Below are positions 52,536 to 59,370 of a DNA stretch of 64,000 bases, one piece after another. Source of the DNA: Chloroflexota bacterium (lineage in GTDB: Bacteria > Chloroflexota > Limnocylindria > QHBO01); NCBI GenBank assembly GCA_040902225.1, contig JBBDXT010000004.1, positions 116,060 to 180,059 of the forward strand. The letters run 5' to 3'. Every line of letters begins with the position of its first letter. Within the stretch, counting starts at the first letter, position 1. The translations under genes and the position numbers were made by a program. The notes under the pieces were generated by a model. It did not search any database and had not been told where the DNA came from. It was given only the letters and a program-made list of their open reading frames with translations.

Positions 52536-54874
52536 CCGGGGACCACGCTCCTCGCCGGGAGTGCCGGCGTGCTCCGCGCTGCCCGGGCGGCTCGGGCAGC
52601 CCCGCGCAGCTCGCGGATGCGCTCGGCGGCCAACAGCCAGGCAAGCGTCGACTCTGCCCCGCAGTTCGCGTTGATGCCATCGCGGCCGAGCCCGTCGTGG
52701 CACGCTCCGGTCAGCGGCTCGGCCAGCGGCAACCCGAGGTCGTTGGAGCCGAGGAACCAGGCGTAGGCGCGCTCCATCACACCGCCGAAACGCGCATCAC
52801 CGCTCGCCAACAGGGCGGCCCGCGCCGCCTCCAGCAGAGAGCTGGCCTCGATCGGCTGCTGGTCGAAGCGGGCGGGTGCGCCCCCACGTGGCCACCAGCC
52901 GCGGTTGCCGATTGGCGCGAGGTGCCCGGCCGCCGAGGTCTGGGCGGCCAGCAGCCATTCGAGGCGGTCGATGCCGAGCGCCGTCCAGTCGACCCGATCC
53001 ACGGCCTTCCCGGCCACGATCAGCGCCTGCGGGAGCGCTCCGTTGTCATACGTCACCACCGGCTCCGGCCATGGCCACTCTGCGGGCGTGCCGGCGGTCA
53101 GCTCGGCCAATCCCGACCCGAGCGTGGCGAGCGCATGCTCCACGCCGGGCAGATCGACCCGGGTCAGGGCGGACACGCAGCCGAGGAGCGCGTAACAGCG
53201 CGGCCGAAGGTCTTTGAAGCCGAGCGCGGCCGGAAGTGCTGACTCGAGTAGCCGGCCCGCCGCCGCGACGAGCGTGCCGTCGCCTGAATGAGCCAGCAGC
53301 TCGCCGAGGGCCTGCAGGGCGCGGCCATGGCAATCTTCCGAGCCGACCGCATCGACCCATCGGCCATCGGCGGCGCGGAAGTTGCGGAAGCGGCCGCGGC
53401 TCCCATCGAAGGCCGCCTCCAGGAAGCCGAACGAGCGACGGATGGCACCAGCCACAACCGGACCCGGCACCTCCCTGGCGTGCAGGAGATGGACGGTCAG
53501 CGCTCGCGCCACGTCGTCGCTACAGGCGCCGTGCCGCGGGTCGGGGGTCCGGCCGACGGCGTGCTGCATCAGGCCGATCCCGTCGCCGAGCCGATCTAGG
53601 TGCCCCCGCGCGACGCCGACCAGCGGCGCCCGCAGCGGGTACGCCGGCCGAGGCCGTGGCCGAACCTCTGCCACCGACGCCATCGGGACGGCAGGGCGCC
53701 GCTCGCGACCCTGCTCTGCAACTTCGGCAAAGAGCATCGAGTACTGGGCCGCGACGACCGGCCAGGCCATCGAGGCAGCATAGGAGTGGGCCCGCGCGCC
53801 GAGGTTGCGCCGCAGGTCAGCATCGGTCAGCAGGTCGGCGAGCCGTGCGGCAAGCGCTGACACATCGTTGAACGGCACGAGTGCGCCGCGCCCGTCTGCC
53901 AGGAGCTCTCTGGCATGCTCGTACGGGGTGGAGACACAGGCGCGGCCCGCCGCGACGGCCAGGGAGAGCGTTCCGGAGGAGACCTGCTCGGCATTGCCGC
54001 AGGGGGTGACGAAGATGTCGCAGGCCTGCAGGCAGGCGATCAGCTCGTGCAACTCGACATAGCGGTCGACGAAGCTCACCCGGTGACTCAACCCGAGCCG
54101 TTTCACCTGCTCGACGAGCGCCCTGCGATATCGCTCGCCGTATCGACGCCGGACCTCGGGGTGGGTGGCGCCCAGAATCACGAACCGGGCTGCGGGCGCC
54201 TGATGCCGGATCTGGGCCAAGGCCTCGATGACGACTTCGAGACGCTTGGCAGGCCCCAGCAGACCGAACGAGAGGAGCATCGGCTCGTCGGGGAGGCCCA
54301 GGCGGCGACGGCCCTCGCTCGGATCGACGCGCGGGATGACGGGGACCCCATGCGGCACCACCGCCAGCTTGGCATCGGGGACCGAGTAGATGTTGCGTAG
54401 GCGGCGCCGGCCGAGCTCGCTCATGACCACCACACGGGCGGATCGGTTGACCAGCTCCGCCAGGATCGAACGCTGCAACGGCTGCGGATGCTCGAGGACG
54501 GTGTGCAGCGTCGTCACCACCGGCATGGGGAGGCCCTCGAGCAGATCCAACACCCCCCGCCCCGACGGCCCACCGAAGATGCCGTACTCGTGCTGCAGGG
54601 AGACGACCTCGACTCCGGCGGCGGCGAGCTCGCGGCCGACATCGCGGTAGGCCCGGCGGTCGCGGCGCAGGCGGAGGATGACCTCGGGCGGGTAGGCTCG
54701 CGGGTCGCCGCGTCCGTGATCCAAGCCAACCACGCGCGGCGAGCGTTGCGGATTCTCCTCGGCCGTGCCGACAAGGGCCGTCCGCAGGTCGCGGGTGAAG
54801 GTAGCGATCCCGCAGCGCCGTGGCGGGTAGGTGGCGATCATCGCCAGCGGCGGCAGCGACGGGGATTGCGTCAC
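52532..54874 (-). CDS. Large bifunctional GT4 glycosyltransferase with C-terminal alpha/alpha-barrel-like domain
   Basis: 780 residues. N-terminal GT4 (GT-B) domain over about residues 8-390: PPRRCGIATFTRDLR (acceptor loop), EYGIFGG, LLSFGLLGPAKRLEVVIEAL and CGNAEQVSSGTLSLAVAAGRAC (nucleotide-sugar site). The remaining half is helix-rich with repeated ARALTVHLLHAREV, HGRALQALGELLAH and GALPQALIVAGKAVDR units, like an (alpha/alpha) toroid. GTG at 54874 has AGGAGG nine bases upstream. Converges on the GH130 gene, with the stops overlapping. Sugar and acceptor unknown. Confidence 0.8.
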   Translation of the reverse strand: MTQSPSLPPLAMIATYPPRRCGIATFTRDLRTALVGTAEENPQRSPRVVGLDHGRGDPRAYPPEVILRLRRDRRAYRDVGRELAAAGVEVVSLQHEYGIFGGPSGRGVLDLLEGLPMPVVTTLHTVLEHPQPLQRSILAELVNRSARVVVMSELGRRRLRNIYSVPDAKLAVVPHGVPVIPRVDPSEGRRRLGLPDEPMLLSFGLLGPAKRLEVVIEALAQIRHQAPAARFVILGATHPEVRRRYGERYRRALVEQVKRLGLSHRVSFVDRYVELHELIACLQACDIFVTPCGNAEQVSSGTLSLAVAAGRACVSTPYEHARELLADGRGALVPFNDVSALAARLADLLTDADLRRNLGARAHSYAASMAWPVVAAQYSMLFAEVAEQGRERRPAVPMASVAEVRPRPRPAYPLRAPLVGVARGHLDRLGDGIGLMQHAVGRTPDPRHGACSDDVARALTVHLLHAREVPGPVVAGAIRRSFGFLEAAFDGSRGRFRNFRAADGRWVDAVGSEDCHGRALQALGELLAHSGDGTLVAAAGRLLESALPAALGFKDLRPRCYALLGCVSALTRVDLPGVEHALATLGSGLAELTAGTPAEWPWPEPVVTYDNGALPQALIVAGKAVDRVDWTALGIDRLEWLLAAQTSAAGHLAPIGNRGWWPRGGAPARFDQQPIEASSLLEAARAALLASGDARFGGVMERAYAWFLGSNDLGLPLAEPLTGACHDGLGRDGINANCGAESTLAWLLAAERIRELRGAARAARAARSTPALPARSVVPG

Positions 54875-55318
54875 GGCATGCGGCCTCCTGTTGAGACGGG
54901 GAAGCGCATGTCTGACGCTACGCCGTCCTGCGGCGTCCGGCGCTGGTCGCCATCGGGTGCCGGCCCCGCTTGGCGGGGTCTGTCGGACCGGTCGATGATA
55001 GCAGCCGCCCTGCGAGGCGGTGAAAACGGCAGCCGGGGTAGGAGATAAGGGGAGGGAAAACGTCGCACCCTGGGGTTGAGGGGTAGGGTGGAGCTCGAGC
55101 GGCGACGGCCTCGGGCGATCGGTATCGCTCGCCCGAGGTTCGCATACCGGATGGAATGGTGGTCCGTGTCTCACAGTATGCGAATCACGGGCGAGTCGAA
55201 GGTCAGTCCCTTGGATCGTAGCTTCGCGACAGCTAATTGATCCCCCGCCGCACGCCAGCAGGTTGAACGGCTGTTGTTGCTGCCGCTCAAGTCGGACGGG
55301 AGCTTCAGCCTCACGCCG
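54875..55318. other. 444-base intergenic region
   Basis: Contains the leftward ribosome site of the glycosyltransferase, a TATCAT box near 54994-54999 read leftward as a possible -10, and the second copy of the 28-base repeat (55157-55184). The base composition drops to the right, at the start of the accessory region. No reliable gene. Confidence 0.5.
55157..55184 (+). repeat. 28-base direct repeat, copy 2
   Basis: Same 28 bases and same orientation as 48935-48962; flanks are unrelated. It lies at the right edge of the stretch carrying the second sigma module, the tRNA-Val fragment, GH130 and the glycosyltransferase. Confidence 0.85.
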
Positions 55319-55726
55319 TTAGTTTTCGTTCTCGACGACTATCTCCCGAACAGGGTCACCCCTCTTGACATAGCTGTCAGCCTCCGTAAGCGGTTCCCAC
55401 ATCTCTTCATCGGTTTTCAGCGTGACAGGGCGAGACGGCTCGCCGTAGAAGGCGCGTGAAAGGCTTAGAGCAGCAAGCCCGCCCGTCCCGCCCGTACGCT
55501 CGTATGTTCGAGCGACCGAAAGACGGTCTTCCACGATTACCGCCTCGACATTCACCTTTGGTCGGTACACAGACCCGATGACCTCTTGTGTGTCGGGATC
55601 TCGTATGTCCTCGGAGTTTGGGTCGAGCACCTCGAAGCGCATACCGACTTGGACGCCGTGTGCGAGGCCACGATTGATTACGAGTTCGCGGCTGTTAAGG
55701 ATGCGCGCGACTTTACCCTCGATCAC
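55319..55726 (-). CDS. Hypothetical protein, 135 aa
   Basis: Small beta-rich protein: KVARILNSRELVINRGLAHG followed by VGMRFEVLDP resembles the SH3-like repeat found at the end of FlgT-type and other outer-layer proteins, and VNVEAVIVEDRLSVARTYE continues it. Less GC-rich than its neighbours and with different codon choice. Its start overlaps the stop of the upstream membrane protein (ATGA), so the two form an operon. Function unknown. Confidence 0.65.
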   Translation of the reverse strand: MIEGKVARILNSRELVINRGLAHGVQVGMRFEVLDPNSEDIRDPDTQEVIGSVYRPKVNVEAVIVEDRLSVARTYERTGGTGGLAALSLSRAFYGEPSRPVTLKTDEEMWEPLTEADSYVKRGDPVREIVVENEN

Positions 55727-56250
55727 TTATTAGCCTCGCCTCGCTCGCGGAATTCGCGAACTTCTTCCGGAAGTATCAACTCCCACTCCTCTAGAGCATC
55801 GTCTGCCTGACGAACGCTGATGATCGCGTGAGTCTCTATGACCTCCAGGGCTGCGTCGACCGAACCGATAGACAGGCTCCCACCTTTCGCAGCCTCCCGT
55901 CGTAACGCCCTACGCTTCTCCTCCGCCAAAGTCGAGGCGTCGAGCAGCGCACGAATGAGGCTAAGAGTCCGACGAAACGGAGGCAAGGCTAGAGGAGCGA
56001 TCAGCGCGGCTGCTTCCTGCCTCACCGACGTTCGCCCCAGCCACACGCTAGCGACGGCCACGAGGAGGGTGCCAATCACGAGCAGACCCACCGCGACGTA
56101 ATCGGGCAACGCGGGTTCCAAGCCCTGTAATGCCAACATCGCACAGCCCAGGACGAGAAACCCTGAAGCGCCGGCGTTGTTGGTGAGCACGCGGGCGATT
56201 CGATAGCGGGGTCCGCGAGTCTCGCTCGCTCTTTCGTTTGCCACTGACAA
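55723..56250 (-). CDS. Hypothetical membrane protein, 175 aa
   Basis: Two hydrophobic helices near residues 27-45 and 49-68, then a cytoplasmic part with a long charged helix (LAEEKRRALRREAAKGG) and an acidic end. Codon use is again less GC-biased than in the left half of the window, which suggests transfer. First gene of a two-gene operon with the 135-residue protein. No family recognised. Confidence 0.65.
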   Translation of the reverse strand: MSVANERASETRGPRYRIARVLTNNAGASGFLVLGCAMLALQGLEPALPDYVAVGLLVIGTLLVAVASVWLGRTSVRQEAAALIAPLALPPFRRTLSLIRALLDASTLAEEKRRALRREAAKGGSLSIGSVDAALEVIETHAIISVRQADDALEEWELILPEEVREFRERGEANK

Positions 56251-56330
56251 CCGAGATTATCAGCGCAAGCGCTATCGGACGACGCTACTTCCGGCAGCGC
56301 GATCTCGGCCTGCCCGCCCGGCGTGATCGG

Positions 56331-56693
56331 TCACGATGCCGTTCCGAAATGGCAGGTGCGGATAAGAGTCGCCGCTAAGCCTGGTCGCGGCAGCCCGGTG
56401 GGCGCACCGAAAGGAGGTCTTTCTGGTCTCGGCCATTGACAGCGGAGGGAATCGGCGGGGCACCGACTGAAAGCAAGCGGAGGGCCCCGATCGACTACCG
56501 CCACGGCCAGGAGATAGATGGCCGGGACGATGGTGACGACCCGCCAGTCCGCCAGCGGGTAGACGAGGAGCACGAAGCCGAGGTAGACGAGCAGATCCCG
56601 CCCCGCGATCGAACCCGCGAGCGCCAGACCGGCTTGGTGCATGGCCAGGGCCGCAACGCTCGTGGTGCCCACGGCGACCGTTGCGAGCATCAT
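56331..56693 (-). CDS. Possible small membrane protein
   Basis: 120 codons; residues 1-70 contain three hydrophobic segments (MLATVAVGTTSVAALAM, LLVYLGFVLLVYPLADW, VVTIVPAIYLLAVAVV), while the C-terminal 45 residues are Pro/Arg-rich and look like read-through of non-coding DNA. It may be a truncated membrane gene. Support is only the hydrophobic pattern. Confidence 0.35.
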   Translation of the reverse strand: MMLATVAVGTTSVAALAMHQAGLALAGSIAGRDLLVYLGFVLLVYPLADWRVVTIVPAIYLLAVAVVDRGPPLAFSRCPADSLRCQWPRPERPPFGAPTGLPRPGLAATLIRTCHFGTAS

Positions 56694-56757
56694 GTCGAAG
56701 CTATGGACCCGTGACGCTCACAGACTCGAGCTGTGGATCACCCTGCCCGGTGGGCGC

Positions 56758-56805
56758 TTGACCGGCGCGAGCACCTGCGTTATAATCCGACTAGATTGGT
56801 CGGAT
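56758..56805 (+). promoter_or_regulatory. Near-consensus promoter with overlapping operator
   Basis: TTGACC (56758-56763), 17 bases, TATAAT (56781-56786), the best sigma-70 match in the window. The inverted repeat ATCCGAC (56785-56791) with GTCGGAT (56799-56805), seven bases apart, covers the end of the -10 box and the start site, as a repressor operator would. Confidence 0.75.
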
Positions 56806-56885
56806 ATCACCAGACCGACGCTTGTTTCGCCCGCGCGGCAGGAGCCCGTGCGCCCGTCGTTCAAGACCCGAAGGAGTGTTCACCC

Positions 56886-56951
56886 ATGTCTGTTGCCGGC
56901 GAATCGGGGCATATTTGGGCCACGCTCATGCAGCGAGTCACAGGCGGCTGA
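56886..56951 (+). CDS. Leader-type ORF, 21 aa
   Basis: Encodes MSVAGESGHIWATLMQRVTG plus one glycine. AAGGAG lies nine bases before the ATG, an ideal ribosome site, and the promoter is about 100 bases upstream. It ends five bases before the next start. It could be a leader peptide or the remains of a longer gene; translation signals are good, function unknown. Confidence 0.45.
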   Translation: MSVAGESGHIWATLMQRVTGG

Positions 56952-56955
56952 AATC

Positions 56956-57204
56956 ATGGCCAGTCGCTGCCGCGCCTGCCGCCACCTGCTGCCGAAGCCT
57001 AACCCGGTCATGCCGCCGCTCGAGCTGCTGGCCGCCCTGGCGCCCCTGATGGTGCCCCTGATGGACGTCGCCGGCGAGTTCGAGGGCTACGGCAACGGCA
57101 CCCCGTCCGAGTTCCTGCGCTGGCTCGATGTGGATGTGCAGCGCGCTGTTGGCATCCTGGGCAGCCGGCGCTCCGGGATTCCAGCCATCAGGGGAGCCGC
57201 ATGA
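56956..57204 (+). CDS. Hypothetical protein, 82 aa
   Basis: Begins MASRCRACRHLLPKP with a CxxC pair that could be half of a zinc site, followed by a hydrophobic helix (LELLAALAPLMVPLMDVAGE) and an amphipathic end. ATG four bases after the preceding short ORF. Part of the short-gene series behind the strong promoter; it resembles genes of mobile elements in size and spacing only. Confidence 0.5.
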   Translation: MASRCRACRHLLPKPNPVMPPLELLAALAPLMVPLMDVAGEFEGYGNGTPSEFLRWLDVDVQRAVGILGSRRSGIPAIRGAA

Positions 57205-57370
57205 CCACTGCCCTGCGCCTGCTGATCGCTCGACCTGCGCCGCTAGCACCCATCTGCGTTTGCCGATGCGCTCGCGGTGCGGTGGCTTCGCCGCGACCGC
57301 CATGACCACGCCGAGCACGCACACCGCTTGCTCCTGCGCCTGTCGCTAGGCGGGAGGACCCGTCTCGCCT
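57205..57370. other. Gap in the small-gene cluster
   Basis: Only very short frames occur: one of 33 codons from an ATG at 57201 overlapping the previous stop, and one of 15 codons from 57301. Neither has supporting features. Confidence 0.3.
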
Positions 57371-57622
57371 TTGCCACCCCCAACCAGCAACGTCTTTGCC
57401 AACGAAGTCGAAGCTGCCGAGCCTGAGATCGACGTAGAGCGACTGGGTAGGGCGCTAGCAAAACGGCATTCCTCGCCGCATTCACGCTTCAATCCGCCGC
57501 TACTAAGCACGACCGACCAATACGGATGGAGCGGGACCATTACCAGCATCCCATGTGATGCGGAGCTGCACCGTGAGGAGGCAAATGCCATCGTCGCTGC
57601 CTACGAGGCGGAGGCCAGATGA
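57371..57622 (+). CDS. Hypothetical protein, 83 aa
   Basis: Soluble and acidic at the start (NEVEAAEPEIDVERLGRALA), with a helical end (LHREEANAIVAAYEAEA). Stop overlaps the next start (ATGA), which supports real translation. Not recognised. Confidence 0.5.
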   Translation: MPPPTSNVFANEVEAAEPEIDVERLGRALAKRHSSPHSRFNPPLLSTTDQYGWSGTITSIPCDAELHREEANAIVAAYEAEAR

Positions 57623-57780
57623 TCGAGCCGGAGACCCGCATCTGGTGCTACGCCTGCGGCGAGGCGATCACTGAGCCGAGCGACATCTATATCTGGAACG
57701 CCTACCTCTACCATGAAAGGTGCCTCCCGCGCACCGAGACCGCGGCCGAGACCGCGGCCAAGGCGTACGCTGACCGATGA
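57619..57780 (+). CDS. Small zinc-finger-like protein, 53 aa
   Basis: CYACGEAI at residues 10-17 and HERC near residues 36-39 give a CxxC ... HxxC set suited to one zinc ion. Start and stop both sit in four-base overlaps (ATGA) with neighbouring short frames. Likely a phage- or plasmid-type zinc protein; function unknown. A 19-codon frame overlaps its end (57777-57836). Confidence 0.55.
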   Translation: MIEPETRIWCYACGEAITEPSDIYIWNAYLYHERCLPRTETAAETAAKAYADR

Positions 57781-57858
57781 CCGAGCACGAATCTAAAGGG
57801 GGTCCTTTCGGTGCGGGCCCTCGACGACTGCGATAGCGTTCCGAGGCCGACCAGATTC

Positions 57859-58899
57859 TCAGACATTCATGAGGTAGCGGTAGACGACTGCGGCCTGCTC
57901 ACGGACGAAGACGGGAGGGAGCGCGTTGCCGATGAGCTCTGCCGCCGCGTACTTTCCGCGTCTCAACGAGAACTCGTACGAGGCGGGAAACGACTGGAGG
58001 AGCGCGGCTTCCCGGAGGGTAATGGCCCGGTCCTGCTCTGGGTGTAGAAATCTGCCCTTCGATGGATTGACGCAACCACCCGTGATCGTCGGCGCGACGG
58101 AAGACCAGGCCATCCGCCCATAGACGTCGAAGAACCCGCGTGCGCGCAAGTGACACGAGAGGGAGAGCCGCGAATCGAGAGCGCTGCGGCTGCCTCCGTC
58201 GCGAGGTATGTGCCTGATGATCTCAAGCACATGGTCCGATCGATGCTCGGTCATATCGTGGAGCGGGTCTCCGGAAGTACCCGGGGCGGGCATGAGGCGG
58301 AGGGCATCCCCCACGGTTCGGCGGACGCCGGCCGAGGGCACGGGCCGCAACCGCTGGTGACGCGTGGCAAGAAGCAATAACCTGCGCCGCCTCTGAGGAA
58401 CCCCGTAGTCTGCAGCGTCGAGTACCTCCCAAGACACTCGATAACCTCTCCGGCGGAGACGGTTCGCGAGAACCGCGAGGCGAGCGTCGGCCGCCAACCC
58501 CGGTACGTTCTCCATCATCACCGCGCGGGGCCGCAACCCATCCACGAATCTCACGATCTCAAATATGAGGTCGTTTCGTTCGTCGACCCGCGTCCCTCGT
58601 CTGCGAGTTCGGATAGAGGAGAATCCTTGACACGGGGGACATGCGGCCAACAGGTCGAGCTCACCGACGTCGATCTTTAGGCGCTGCCGCACGGCATCGA
58701 CGGGAACCCGCCTGATATCGTCCTCCCACAGCACCACGTCAGGATGATTCACCCGATAGGTCTCAGCCGCGAGAGCGCTCAGTTCGATGCCCCCGATGAC
58801 GCGGAACCCGGCCCATTTGAGTCCGAGGGTCAGGCCACCGGCTCCGGAGAAGAGGTCGATGGCGCGCGGAGCGCTGGAGGGAGCCGCCAAGCGGGTCAT
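57859..58899 (-). CDS. dcm: DNA (cytosine-5-)-methyltransferase
   Basis: 346 residues with every C5-methylase motif: I DLFSGAGGLTLGL (15-27), IV PPCQGFS with catalytic Cys-90, VI MMENVPG (Glu-130), VIII DYGVPQRRRRLLLLA, IX/X LLQSFP and LIGNALPPVF. Transfers methyl from S-adenosylmethionine to cytosine. The target-recognition region between VIII and IX is short, so specificity cannot be read. Last gene of the UvrD-Vsr-methylase operon; its ATG overlaps the vsr stop. Confidence 0.93.
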   Translation of the reverse strand: MTRLAAPSSAPRAIDLFSGAGGLTLGLKWAGFRVIGGIELSALAAETYRVNHPDVVLWEDDIRRVPVDAVRQRLKIDVGELDLLAACPPCQGFSSIRTRRRGTRVDERNDLIFEIVRFVDGLRPRAVMMENVPGLAADARLAVLANRLRRRGYRVSWEVLDAADYGVPQRRRRLLLLATRHQRLRPVPSAGVRRTVGDALRLMPAPGTSGDPLHDMTEHRSDHVLEIIRHIPRDGGSRSALDSRLSLSCHLRARGFFDVYGRMAWSSVAPTITGGCVNPSKGRFLHPEQDRAITLREAALLQSFPASYEFSLRRGKYAAAELIGNALPPVFVREQAAVVYRYLMNV

Positions 58900-59369
58900 G
58901 CCGCCCCAGCGCTCTTGCGAGGTCTAGGTCCGCCGGCACATCGATTGGATACGACCGTTGCGATTCGCATCGCGGCTGTGTGCGGGTCCTCGTGCTCCCA
59001 GATCTCCATCGGCAGCCAGCCGATCATGAGAAGGCGACCGCACGTGTCTTCATCACGCTTCCGATTCGTGGCGATCTTGTCGCTCCAGAACGCGGTGTTC
59101 GTCCGAGCCAGGGACAGGTGGCTTGGACACCCATGCCAGAAGCAACCGTGGATGAACACAGCGACCCGCGAGCCGGGGAACATGATGTCCGCCTCCCGCC
59201 GAAGACCGGGCAGCGGTCGGCGGTGGATCCCGTAGCGGAAGCCCAGGCGGAACAACTCCGACCGGATCGCGCGTTCCGGACCTGTGTCGCGTTCCCGCTG
59301 AAGGCGCATTCGGTTGCTCGAGGGCAAGAAGGCTCGGGTGCCGCCAGCGGCCGGCTCGCGCGTCGACAC
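58896..59369 (-). CDS. vsr: Vsr-family (very short patch repair-like) endonuclease
   Basis: 157 residues. The Vsr core is intact: GFRYGIHRRPLPGLRREADI, Asp-61, VFIHGCFWHGC with His-74 and His-79 at the same mutual spacing as Asp-51, His-64 and His-69 of E. coli Vsr, then WSDKIATNRKRDEDT and WEHED. Vsr nicks T-G mismatches arising from deaminated 5-methylcytosine; related proteins act as restriction nucleases. GTG start one base after the helicase stop; ATG at 59309 would cut into the family N-terminus. Confidence 0.88.
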   Translation of the reverse strand: MSTREPAAGGTRAFLPSSNRMRLQRERDTGPERAIRSELFRLGFRYGIHRRPLPGLRREADIMFPGSRVAVFIHGCFWHGCPSHLSLARTNTAFWSDKIATNRKRDEDTCGRLLMIGWLPMEIWEHEDPHTAAMRIATVVSNRCAGGPRPRKSAGAA

Positions 59370-59370
59370 T

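Noticed and set aside
55274-55459. 61-codon plus-strand frame (LLPLKSDGSFSLTPLVFVLD)
   Set aside because: It is antisense to the 135-residue protein gene, which is supported by start coupling; no ribosome site precedes it.
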